From Dipylidium caninum (Eukaryota > Platyhelminthes > Cestoda > Cyclophyllidea > Dipylidiidae), in assembly GCA_017562135.1 (NCBI GenBank), contig QEYB01000556.1, positions 372,001-436,000 on the forward strand: a stretch of DNA of 64,000 bases. Reading direction: 5' to 3'. The notes under the pieces are model-generated. The model was not told the DNA's origin. It did not search any database and saw only the letters and a program-made list of their open reading frames with translations. Both the position numbers and the translations under genes were made by a program. Each line of letters starts with the position of its first letter. Position 1 is the stretch's first letter. Shown here piece by piece: positions 51,201-62,445 of this stretch.

Positions 51201-51937
51201 ACCAAAGTAGCGACATAAGGCACATGAATGCGGTATCTTGGCCAATTTAAACCAGGTGACTCATGTAATGACAAAAGGAGTCCTTAAAGCCACTCTAAGT
51301 CCTGTTAAATGTACATTTCAGACAGGCACACTTGCTCCATGGCGAGCTCAGCCTAGCACATTGACATCGGACAATACATACGAATTCCAGCCCATTTCCT
51401 TTTTTAACAATCATAGACCCAAAATCACTTCTCATCCTCAAATTTGGACAGTCCTAACTCCTTCTTATCACCGCATAGTTTGTTGAAATCCATTCCCTTT
51501 TTCTACGGCAAATCTAAAACGTTCGAAGACAGTTCTACCGGTTGTCAGACAATCTGCTACTTGGTGTAGCTTCGAATACACCAGACGCTGTGATCTTATA
51601 CACTGGAATTTGCTTCTTTAGAACTTTTACTATTTGTTGTGATGCTTGAAGAACATTCATCTGGTTTAAAATATTAATTTTGTAGTTAAAAATATCGAAA
51701 GTTACCTTTGGATTCCCATAAAACGGGGTAAAAACAGGATTTGCATTTTAACGACCGTGCGCGAACCGTGCGCGAAAATTAGTTAAAACTGCTACTATCT
51801 ATTAAAGAGTAGAACATTCTAACGAAATTCGGCTTGGACGTGCTACCGATTGACACAAGGCCAAGTTATCCTGAGATTTATATCCTCAAACAAAATTATT
51901 AGTGACGTAAAGATACATAAACCGGCATATCGTATTG
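48299..51937. other. Par-3 3' region and convergent gap to LIPT1
   Basis: The exon ending at 48298 has a strong GTAAGT donor, so Par-3 continues. Candidate 3' sequence includes the open frame 48926-49216 (ending near DLQRRTNLKKKADGRE) and a frame after the acceptor at about 49401 (AARLQAGPEDLGRRHNRAQ) that stops at about 49535. Neither has a convincing pair of splice sites in phase. GC-rich to about 49750, then AT-rich. LIPT1 ends at 51938 on the opposite strand. Confidence 0.4.
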
Positions 51938-54837
51938 TTAGAAAGACGTCGCAACAGCACGTAATCTATCGATAATTTGCGAATGGTGGCCGAATGGATC
52001 AACAGGAGTGCAGGTTTCAACACAAACATTGTTCGACATCTCAAATTCCAACAAAGCATTGTGAATAGCCTCAAAGGAGAGAGGTTTTCCAACAAGCACC
52101 TCATTGAGCTTGCTTAGCCAAGGATTGACTACTGGATTGCCAGTTATAGCAGAAGATATCCTGTGGAGCAAATGAACTGGTGGTGTAAGACCGCCGATTT
52201 GCTCTAATTTTGCCACACGTCCTTTCTCGCAATTTAGACGAAGTATCGTTCCATCATCCGTCTCCAGGGGAATAGAGAATTTCGGCGAAGAACCGTAAAT
52301 CCAATCCCAGGACTGAAAGTTGGTTAAATTCTCCTCGAAGTCCTTCGCGTTAACCCACTCGCCCTCTTCACCAGCATTAACAACTACCGCTTTTACTTTA
52401 CTATTCTGAAGTAAAATAGTTTTTTTAAGTCGGGTGTAAGAAATATGGGAGTGAGCTTGATAGACCACGGGGTGGGAAGTAGTTTATACTAATAGAAGAC
52501 AAAATTTGGATAAGTACAATAGAAACAAGGAGGTCCGCCGTGAAACTCTACGAAATAATACACGCGCTAATCCAAGTGTAGCAAATGCCATGCCAATCAA
52601 ACCATCACGCCATATTTTGTAAAAAAAGTATCATCAGAAGGAATAACATGCCGTACCATTGCAGCATCAGGTCTTAGCCATTCTTGGAGTGCTTCCAACA
52701 AAGTGCTCTTCAGCTCGGATTCCGCAACACCAAGATTCTTTACCGGGCTGGGAATGCTGCGCGACGCTTTGGTTTCTATCTCCGGCTGTCAACACAAACA
52801 GTGCCATCACATAGTGCTTGAAGTCATTAAAAAAGAGAGAAGTATCAAGTATAAGGCTCTGCTGGCAGTGTCGAAGGCTACTTGAAGCTTGCGAAGCCCC
52901 TTGATAGGGTGAGTGCAGAAAGGAAAAACCTAGGCTAAATCTCCTCACCAAAAGGAAACCATTGTAAATCAAAAGACCATCGTTAATCCTAATGAAAATG
53001 GGGTCGAAAAGTAACAAATTAGGAATAAACGAAAGGGGTGTGTCTCAACGCTTACCACAGCTGGCCGTAAGACGGCGGACATGGCATTCACGTCCGTATC
53101 AAACATGAGGGTGCAGTGGTGCAATCCCACGGTGGAGGAGAATCTGGAAGCCGACCCAGAAAACTTAAGCGCGCCCTCGGGCACCTATAGAATGAGGAGT
53201 GTGGTGAACACCGCATGAAGTATCAAGTTAGTGAAGTGACGTTCCTCCCTTTAAGGCAATCGCATAATTCAAGTTACTCTTGCTCGCGCTACTGGTGTTT
53301 AATCAATCATTTCACAGTCATACGGAAAGGAATTAGCTGTTTTAACAAAATAAATTCAAGCAGGAGGCGGTGAGAATTTGCTTCTTAATTACGATGAATC
53401 GGAGTAGTTCCTGCGTTACCATTAGGAAAAGTTGGCTGCAAGCCTTTCTCAAAAAGAATTCGACACTCTGCGGTTAGCGAAATTGTAAAAGAAGATTACG
53501 GTAACGTTATTAGTCAGGATAAACACAATACGGGAACAGTTGACCGTTAACGGCGTGGCAGGGAGGAAAGCGAAAAAGCCTAGTATTCACAGATCCTTTT
53601 TGATGACGAAACTCCGTGCATTGAGGACGCCACCTTCAATCTGACCAAGCGTTTCTGAGTAGGTTATGCATGTGACAATGGTGCTGTCGAGGAGGCAAAT
53701 GGTAGTGACATCGAGCAAGCAAGTGTCCGACCCTCAGGCAAAAACCAGTTGACACGTAAAAAATCCCTTCTGTATCCAACGTTGACACGACCGCGGCTAC
53801 TATTACTCTAGCTCCACTGAACGCACTATAAGGTGGCTTGTTCCATCCTCAATTCGTGCACTAGACAAGTTCACACAAGGAGATGCAACAAAATTGTGCT
53901 TGTAATTAACATAACAAAAGCTGCATTAAGTAAAACCATTTCGAAGACCAGGACTCGGAATAGTCCCGAACTGACAACCCCAAACTGTTGCTCAAAATAG
54001 GCCGACAGTCTTGTGTAACGTGAGACTTGTGTTTTCCAAAATTCGCTCAGATTCCCAGCATTAAACCGAAGATCTATTATTTATAAGCATAATTCTTGCT
54101 GCCGTTGATGCAGAAGCGAAGTCCATCATGGCTTTATAGTGTGAGAGCGCACATCGTCTATTCCCGTGAATGCTAATGCCTCCCACTTGAGTGGTAAACC
54201 AGTGCTTCAATTAAAGGTATCGGTAAACTATATAGGTAAGGTTTACAAACAGTGTGGAATGGTGTTCAGACACGTTAAGGTCAAGAGAAGCGTGAGATGC
54301 GAGAACCGAACTAACCTTCTCACAAGCAATGTCTCCAGACAAATCGGAAGGAAGAAGCCAAAGGTCGTGACGTGGGCCAATAAATATATTCAACATTCCC
54401 CATTTAGTCATTAAAGTCTGTTGCAGGAATTCCATGCATTTGCGCCGGTCGAAATTTTTCCTAGACTCTAAAAAGCTAATGTTTAAATTGCCGTGATCAT
54501 GAAAGACGGCACCGCCACCGGACAGGCGCCTAGCTAAATGCCACCCGCGGCTTTCGACCTCTCGAGGATTAGATTCCAGCCAGGCGATCTGATTGCGTCC
54601 AATCACCACACAGGGGTCGGAGCGCCACATCACCACGTCAGCTCGTCGGAACTGCGAAGACTTCGTGACATAGCGCGTTTTGGTATTGAAGAGAGTGGTC
54701 TCGAAGGCCAAATTGCGGTAAATATTGCCTGACGAGAGCCAGTAGACATAATTGGAAGACGAATCAGAACCGATACAACGGGGAACCATTATTTCGGGGA
54801 AGTGTGAAGTCCTAAGGAATCTGGACACTGAAAGCAT
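51938..54837 (-). CDS. LIPT1: LIPT1-type lipoyltransferase, complete
   Basis: Mitochondrial enzyme of the BPL/LplA fold; LIPT1 moves lipoyl groups onto the E2 subunits of 2-oxoacid dehydrogenases. Exons: 54837-54316, 53184-53056, 52785-52657, 52405-51938. All junctions are phase 0, giving 415 residues against 373 in human. The N-terminus starts MLSVSRFLRTSHFPE and may contain a mitochondrial targeting region. Core motifs are IYRNLAFE, DPCVVIGRNQIAWLE, the lipoate-pocket RRLSGGGAVFHDHGNLN, ALKFSGSASRF with HHCTL (family KxSGTAxK), SIPSPVKNL, and QSWDWIYGSSPKFSI in the C-terminal accessory domain. In this protein the family KISGTASK becomes KFSGSASR: the lysine expected to contact the adenylate is kept. 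The acceptor for the last exon (TTTTACTTCAG) fits; upstream in-frame codons contain a stop. Confidence 0.94.
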
Positions 54838-55864
54838 CTAAGAATAAATCAGAAAAAGATGTTGCAACAAGCCAAGTCATTGGTAACACCAAAACATGTG
54901 CTGCTGTTGAAATACTAGTAAGGGTAACGGGTAAATTGAATCATATTTTAAAATGACTATAGATGTTTCTTATGTCAATGATAAAAGCGAATGTTCCTGG
55001 CGTGAAAAACTGCGAGACGCAAACAGCTCGAATTTCGCACCGCCCCAAGAAAGCCAACCCGCTACGCTCGAATTAGTTGACATCACATGTTGCAATACGC
55101 CAGAAGCCACGAAACTGCCACAAAAGGAATGATATTAGGAGGAAATTGAACCTAAAAACTATGACACGCGGCATAAAACCACATGGTTTCAAGTTTCAAT
55201 AAAATTAAAAGATGGGAGTGATAGGGGACCTCCAAACAGCTCAAAATATGCAAAATGCAAAAAAACCAGACGGAGACAAAGGATTCGAACACATACTTTT
55301 GACAAAACATGCAGTGGACCTCTATCACGATTTACAGCTGATTACGAACGAGATGAACGCATCACGAAGTTAACTCATGTAAATTAAGGCCACATATGAA
55401 CCAAGCGCGTATTAGGTGATATGCAACTCTCTAGACACATGAGAAGCTTACATTTACCATAGGCACGACTTAGTGTTTACCATTTCTAAGCTAATCTATC
55501 CGCGCCTAAGTACACAGAGGCCCAAACAACGTACTCACACAATCCAAAAACAATTTCTCAAAGTATCGACGTATACAGGAAGACGGATAGTTCAGAAAAA
55601 CGACTCTATTTAGTGAAAGCTGCACGAAGATGATCCCATAAAGAGCAATGCGCTTCAAAGTCCCAATCATAAGGAAGGGAATTGCATTCATTTTGTGCTT
55701 TTTGAAAATAAATGAGCAGTTACAGAATTGTGGTTTGTGAAAGAACAAAAAGGAACAGAATAGTAAGGTGGTTATCTTCCTTTCATAGGCAAAAGAAAAT
55801 GAGGCGCGTCAGACTAGGTATATTTACAGGGGATTAAGAAACTGACGAAGAAACAGGATGAATT
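54838..55864. other. intergenic gap between LIPT1 and UBE2A/B
   Basis: AT-rich 1.0 kb between two minus-strand genes. It should hold the LIPT1 promoter and the UBE2 3' UTR. No further coding signal was found. A possible 5' UTR intron of LIPT1 cannot be excluded. Confidence 0.5.
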
Positions 55865-56326
55865 CTAAGTGTCTGTATCATCCCAGCTATCCTCCACACA
55901 CGCACGCACACGTTTTTCGTATTCCCGCCTATTCTCAACGTATAACTGGGCGGCAACACTGTTAGCTGGGGAATTAGGGTTGGGCTCATCGAGCAACGAC
56001 TGAATAGAAGTCAGGATGGCAAGAACGTCATATGTGGGACTCCATGCATTGGAAAGAATATCCAAGCAAATGCTCCCGTCTGCATAGACATTAGGATGGA
56101 ACATTTTCGAAAGGAAGACAACGCGGGGCGCTTTGTTAGGATATTCCTCAGTGAATTCCAACTTCAGTTTAAAAGTTCCATCCTCAAAGGCAGTTTCCTC
56201 CGGTCCGAAAATAACTGCGTTCCAGACCATTACATTATCGGTTGGAGACCCACAAATTCCCGGTGGTGGGTCATTTTGCAGGCGTTTCAGATCTCGCAAG
56301 AGTCGCCGTTGTGCAGGCGTCGACAT
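55865..56326 (-). CDS. UBE2B: Rad6-type E2 ubiquitin-conjugating enzyme (UBE2A/B)
   Basis: E2 enzyme that with a RAD18-type E3 monoubiquitinates PCNA in DNA-damage tolerance, and with Bre1-type E3s monoubiquitinates histone H2B. Single exon, 153 residues (human 152). The N-terminus [20 protein letters not shown] matches the family MSTPARRRLMRD start. It has the HPN motif (residues 77-79), the catalytic cysteine in GSICLDIL (residue 87), [12 protein letters not shown] and the C-terminal REYEKRV helix. The C-tail ends in acidic DDTDT, like the short acidic end of animal forms. All catalytic features are intact. It is the only intronless gene in this window. No poly(A) relic is obvious downstream, so retrocopy origin is unproven. 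Confidence 0.95.
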   Translation of the reverse strand: MSTPAQRRLLRDLKRLQNDPPPGICGSPTDNVMVWNAVIFGPEETAFEDGTFKLKLEFTEEYPNKAPRVVFLSKMFHPNVYADGSICLDILSNAWSPTYDVLAILTSIQSLLDEPNPNSPANSVAAQLYVENRREYEKRVRACVEDSWDDTDT

Positions 56327-59001
56327 TCCAAGCGGATCTTAGTAAAAATGTGTAATAAATTAGCTTCAACGAATGAGGACTTAGCAACATTATTATATAT
56401 AAAACTGGGACCAGTTAATTGCAATGAAGCCCCTATATTATTTTACAGTCACGCATTTATTGGTCACAACTCATAAAGAGCGAGATAATGAGGTTACAGG
56501 CGAAGCATCAACGTTTAGGGGACCACGCCAGTGTTAGAACAACGTATGTAACGACCCAAAAATATAGAAGACCGCATTAGAAAGAGACATCCGAAACGTG
56601 AAAATATCATGAAGACATGTGTTAGAAGAGATCAGTAGTGTGAAACTTGGGTAGCAGAGACTAAATCTATGCATAACATTACCGAAACAAAGTGCCTTGG
56701 CAATTCAAAAACCCAGAAGAGAAAGAGGAGGAGCGCGCCTTCTCTATTTCAGGCAATTAAACCACATGCGTGATCGGCAGTGAAATATACAAGGTTTTCG
56801 AAACTTTCAAAGCTTTTTAAAAGCTTATCAAACCAATAAACTTTTTTTAAAATGAAATTGTAATGGCTTATTAGGTTATAAGAACTTACGAGGGCAACAA
56901 ATTTTAAGTGTACATGCCGAAATAATCATTTGCTATGGGAGACCGTTCTGTTTTGCTTAATGTACAACATGCTTGAATTTTTAAAATTTGCTAGACATTG
57001 CCTTTGCCGCCTTTGCACGGCCTATTTCATTAGCGTCCTTGCAAATGGCCATGGTTACTTTTCATCCGTTTCGGGCACAGTTAAGACGGTGATCCATTTA
57101 GTTTTCAAGCCTCCTAAATACTATTACCCCACCATCTTGTATCATCTGCAATAATATCACTCTATTTGCGAAAAGTGCTAGTTTTCTGAGAAAAAAAATT
57201 GCAAAGGTCTTTGTGTCTTAGGAAACGCGACATGCTGAGCTTCCACGCACTCGCATTGACAAAGTATACAGGACTTCTTTCATTCATTATATCTTTTGTG
57301 CCATACATTAGTCACACTTAAAGATAATCATGCTTGCTTTGTTACTAAGTGAGCAGAAATCATCCGATTTGCCGTTTTGTGCTGAAGTTCGTAACCCCCA
57401 GCCCAATTTTTGAGCCAAACTAGAATCATGACAGTTGAACTTAGGTAGTATTCCTCAGAAAGGGAAGTTTGACATCGTATGCGGGAAATTTACTTTCGAG
57501 GTACAAGAATAAGGGAAAACAGATGAAATATGGAGGTCCTCGTCAGAAATCTTTTTGATGAAGCTGAATGGTACCGTAGATTTTGAAAAACAATCCACTA
57601 TAAGAGGATATATCATGCCATTCGTTGCTGTATTAATTTAGAGTTTTCTTAACATCATCACTATGATAAAATGAGCACGGTTAGTAGCCACTGGTACTGA
57701 AGGAGTAATACTTAGGTAAACAGAAAGGATTGAATCTATGACACAACCAATTACAGTGACATCAATTAATTGGAGGCGGGCACAACCGATCTCCATATGA
57801 TTTTTTTTGGAGGTCTAGATTTTGTCAATTCATAAGCAGACGTAGAAGCGCATTGGTTGAACCGTGTTGAGGTATATTAAAATTTGTAGTTCATCGTAAT
57901 TTCAGTTTGAGCAATTGAACTAACCTACTGGTAAGAAGAAAACAATATCTCAACATAAAATTGCTTTTCGTTTGAAACGAAAAGGCGACCTTTCAAACGG
58001 TCCATCAAAACGGCTATCGGAGAACTGTAAATGGTGGAAAATGCTGCCGCTAGCACATATTGTTCCCTTTCCTCAACATTTATTTGAGTTCGATTGCGTG
58101 GCCTTTTTGCAACTTTTCCCCTGCTTGGGGAGATCTGGAGACTTCTTAACGTAAACAGAAAATCATTCTAAAATTTCTACAAGCAATTAACACCCTTAGC
58201 GCTTTACGAACGGATCACCACCGTAACTTGTTAGCTTAGGTAACACGTCTTAATAACTCCTTAATGTTATGAAGCTCTATTTTAGCCAAGGAAGCTATCG
58301 ATGTAGCTACTGTATCGTAATAAAACTGTGCTTTGTAACAATACGACTAAACGTGCGCACTCTTCAGTTCTCACTTGCATGACAGCCTTGATTGTATGTA
58401 TTTGAAACAGGAAAATTACATCAGAGTCTAGCCTTTAGGTGATAAATGATAAAGATTGGTGATATAGTAAAAAATGGTTCCTCCACATTTCTGGCATGTT
58501 GCGTTGTTCGGTGGGTGACTTCAAGATGCCTCTCCCGATAGCTATTTGTGTCCCCTGCTGGGTGCATCACAGCACTTGGAGTTCCAGTGGGAACCCCAAT
58601 TGAGAGCGCGAGGACGAGTCTTGGGAAACAAAAACATGCGCACAATGACGCTTTCTGACGTCGTTCGGTAAGAACGTGTGCATCGAATCTCCTGTTACGA
58701 GTCTAAATGAAAACATTCGGGCCTAAAATTAAAAAAAAATAATTTGAGTAGCTTAAAATGATTAAGACTGCCTGTAGATTTCAGTTTTTCCTTTCTAATT
58801 GGAACTCGGTTTCGCGTTCAATGTGGAAAGTATACGGGCGTTCAGTTATCTTCGAGAAATGCCTACTTTGGCAGTGAAACCTTGTCTTTGTCCTAACCGG
58901 GGAACACCAATGTCATTATTTGAGCAAAGGCAACATGCTTACAGCCGAAATCGTTACGCGAGTGGAAAGGCGAAGCATTTTTTTTAACTCTTCCTTGATA
59001 G
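56327..59001. other. no gene recognised
   Basis: Includes the upstream region of UBE2A/B. Open frames on both strands are short and match nothing known. The A-rich plus strand of the preceding minus-strand genes gives way to mixed composition after about 56.9 kb. Confidence 0.45.
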
Positions 59002-59120
59002 CGAGAGAGCATCGTGTGTTTGGGTTAAGCTCAGTGAATTCTTTGAGGCCGTGGATTACCGCGTCCCAGGAGAAGGAACATTATTACGAAAATTGCATCA
59101 GCAATGCATACGGAGGACAT
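59002..59120 (+). CDS. candidate exon, unknown protein
   Basis: Acceptor TTCCTTGATAG and donor GTATGT bound 119 nt open in one frame: one base, 39 codons, one base. The middle reads WVKLSEFFEAVDYRVPGEG and then LLRKLHQQCIRR, with protein-like composition. I do not recognise the family. A following open stretch after an acceptor at about 59317 contains STYFQTHREDYAKPP, which looks protein-like, but the phases were not linked. It could be chance. Confidence 0.3.
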
Positions 59121-60691
59121 GTATGTTGTACCCACGTTTGCACAGGTTTATTTAACCTTGGATGGGTGTTGGGTGCATTAGCTGGAGGCCAGGGCACCTG
59201 GGCGCAGGCCATTCTTCGGCACCATCGTCTACCCAGTATCGAATTCGCCGTCGCACACACTAAGTGCTAGAAATGCCTGTCTCATGTATGCACTGTGTGT
59301 TCCTCCCTGTCCTGCAGGAGTTCCACCTATTTTCAGACCCACAGAGAAGATTACGCTAAACCTCCCGTGTTGCCGCTCGTGTTGCCTGGCACCAAAGTAC
59401 CATGGTGTAAAATATGCCGAGGCGAAGCCCACTTTGGGCAGCTGATGGGTGCAGTCAGAGTGACCAAAGAGTCATGCTGAGGGGTGAATTTTTTGAAGAG
59501 CGATTAATTGAGTGTGCTCACTTACATTAACACCATCAAATACCTCAGACTAAGCGAATCATCCATGAAGTCGTCAGGTCTCCAAGGGCCCTGCCTTTCG
59601 CGCGACGGAAGATATGGCCGCTTTCCAAGGTGTGGTGGATATTACAATTGGAGAGATTTTGAAGTTACCTTATTAAATCGTCGACTAGGTGAAAGTGTCT
59701 GCATCTTTCTGCCGCAGAATATCGCCCCTTTTACAATAAGGCCGATGGTGCACATACATTTGCCCTGGTTTTTGACATCTACACGAAGCCAACTGAATAT
59801 GTCCGACTAGGTCCTATTCTTCAAAGAATTGCGACAAAAGTTCCAAGACAAAGAGAGTACGTAATGTTCATAGCCTCTCCTTGGGATGGCACGCGTCGGC
59901 GTCGTGTTGTCGGCAACTGCGTCAGCCAACTCGTCTGTTGATCATGGACGAAAGCAGCGGTGCACCAAAATTCAAATAAATAGAACGACCATATTCCCAA
60001 AAAGAAGGTCATTCATCTCTAATATGGTTAAATCAGTACCTTTTTGACCACCGCTATTACGTCTTGGTATGACTTAAGCTAATTTGTCACATTCCCTCAT
60101 GAGTATACAGCAAGAAATTGCCCACGACGTAATGCGACTGTCTGCAAGTAGGTGGACTACTCTCAGCATTTGTGGCGGAGGTCAGGTGACCAGTCAAGCT
60201 TTCCTTTTAAGGCTTAGAAATTGGTGATTGTTGTGTTCTCTCTCGAAAGCGCCACCTTTATCAGTGAGTTTGACTGCACGTAGACGCTTTCACGGGGAAC
60301 GGGGCTCATTAGTTGACGGAGATCCATTAGCTCAACCTGGACACCACAAAAAATAATGCCCTGCCTCTAGGCTACTGGTGATATCAGGGCGCCATCGCGA
60401 TGTAACTGCAACTAGACGAGGCGCCAACTCAATTAACTAAGATACCCAGTCAACGAAGGGCATAATGGTTGAATGGGAAATAATAATAATTCGTTGAGAC
60501 TCACGCAGAACGGGCGGTGGAGGCAGAATTCAACAATGACAGGACTTCGCAGAGTGTACTCTCTCCGTTATGCCGATTCACAACCCCTTTTTACAGTTTG
60601 ACATGGAGTTGGGGATTACTTTGCATGGCCAACCGGTCGCCTATCCCCAGCCCTGTTTGCATCGCTGCTTCTCATGAGTTAGTACAAAAGG

Positions 60692-60723
60692 TCCCCACTC
60701 CCCTCCGCCCTCCCCCCCCCCCG
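60692..60723. repeat. C-rich homopolymer tract
   Basis: C-rich sequence ending in an uninterrupted run of about eleven C at 60712-60722. Confidence 0.8.
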
Positions 60724-62410
60724 GCAGCTGACCGCCGAGCCATTTGATAACTCGTATTCGAACTCACTTTTGTTTAATACACCCGAGATTGGGGGTAATT
60801 TGCCTCATCTTCAACGATTTCTTGTCCACTCGCTTCTTTGTCTGTGTGATTTCTAACGATTGTCATTGTTGGTATTTTCATATTGCAGATTCGGGCTTTA
60901 CACCAAGGAAACCATGAGATGGAGTGAGTAGATGATATTCTCGGTAATATATCAAGCTTATGTGCCACTTCTATTTCTCCCCGTCCCACTTCATCGAATT
61001 ACGCTTTCTGCCCTGAAAATTGGCGCCTGTTAGGTTGAGGTGTGATGACGCAGAAGCTTGTCACATCTGAGTTGATGGACAGAGTCGTCGGGCGTTCGGA
61101 GACCCCATCGACGCGCCGCGATAACCACGAGGCGACTCAAGCCGCAGTGAGTGATGGAGACCCCCAAACCAAGCCCCACGAATGAAAAAAATTTTCCTGT
61201 CCTCGAATACTACGTCTCATTGCTTTTTTGGCATATGTCAAGCATTGTCATCGATGACACGGATGAATTATGCAGGTCCGCCCATCAGTTATGGCGGATC
61301 GCTAGAATAATCTTGGCCGAGTTTTATGCCCAGAATATTGTATACTTATGCAAGAGAGGAGGGAGAGGAAGCCCGGGAGGATCCGCATCCTCATTTTCGA
61401 GCGAAAATGACTGGTCGTATGGGCTGAACCTTCTCCTCTTCGCGCAGGCGTGGTGATCAAAAGCAAAACACTTTCATTTTGAATGCGCAAGACTACCAAC
61501 AATGCAATTTTTGGCATTAAGAAATGCGAAATTTTTTGACATCGCTGCGTGCAACAATTGTTCAGTGTTACATTAGGCGGCAAGAACAAGAGCGCCCGTT
61601 GGACGATTAAAAGTTGCTGGCATCAGTTGACAAGTCTTCGAGGATGAGGTAAAAGTAGTTAAATTTGGCTGAGATCCAGCGCTTGGCTAACCACCACTTT
61701 CCTTTCAGTGGGCCTGTTGAGGGTCGTGTAGGTCTCGTTCACTTCAGACAGAGCCATGCTTTTTAGCAGGATTCCATAGTCCTGATGTTCTGCTGACTTG
61801 CTCATAACAACTGTTCGGAGTTGGCATGGCGAAACGTCCTTAAGGAGGATGGCTTTCTGCGTTTGAGGTGGGAGGTAGACAGACGGGACTCCGAATCTTG
61901 AAATAGGCACGCTAGCATGCCCAACCGGAGGGGAATGGAACATGCGATTCCGAGTAGTTTGAGGCGAAATCATTTGAGTCTGCGACCCTGTAAGAACAAC
62001 GCTGAAGTCAGTGGACGTTTACCGGCCACTAGATGAGCATCATTTTTGCGGAGCGAAGCAGACACTTGGCCCATCCACCCACGACCGGCATTCCCTCTTC
62101 ATCGCAATTTTGTTGGGCAAAAGGTGCCCACGAGGGAAAGGTGACATTTTTTTGGGCATTAGGATACAGGCATTTGGCTTTATTCACATTTAATCTGGTT
62201 CCTCCGTCTTGGAGGCCTCTTGTGCTCGGTGCGACTGAAGAAAAATTCGGTTTGCCTGACTCTCAGCTAAGAGATGCTTCATGTGTTCCCCGAAGGTCTC
62301 AGCTGCTGGCACACACTCCTAAGTAAATTTTAACTGTCCCAAGCGGAGGAGATTTTGTTGTGGTCGCACGAGTGCTTCCCACTCAGTTAACCAATTGTGT
62401 CTCATCACAG

Positions 62411-62445
62411 AAGAAAAAGAAGAAGAAGAAGAAGAGGAAGGAGAA
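62411..62445. repeat. (AAG)n purine repeat
   Basis: Imperfect AAG repeat on the plus strand directly after CATCACAG. Read in one frame it encodes a run of lysine. That makes it look like the start of a basic exon, but simple repeat is the safer call. Confidence 0.75.
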
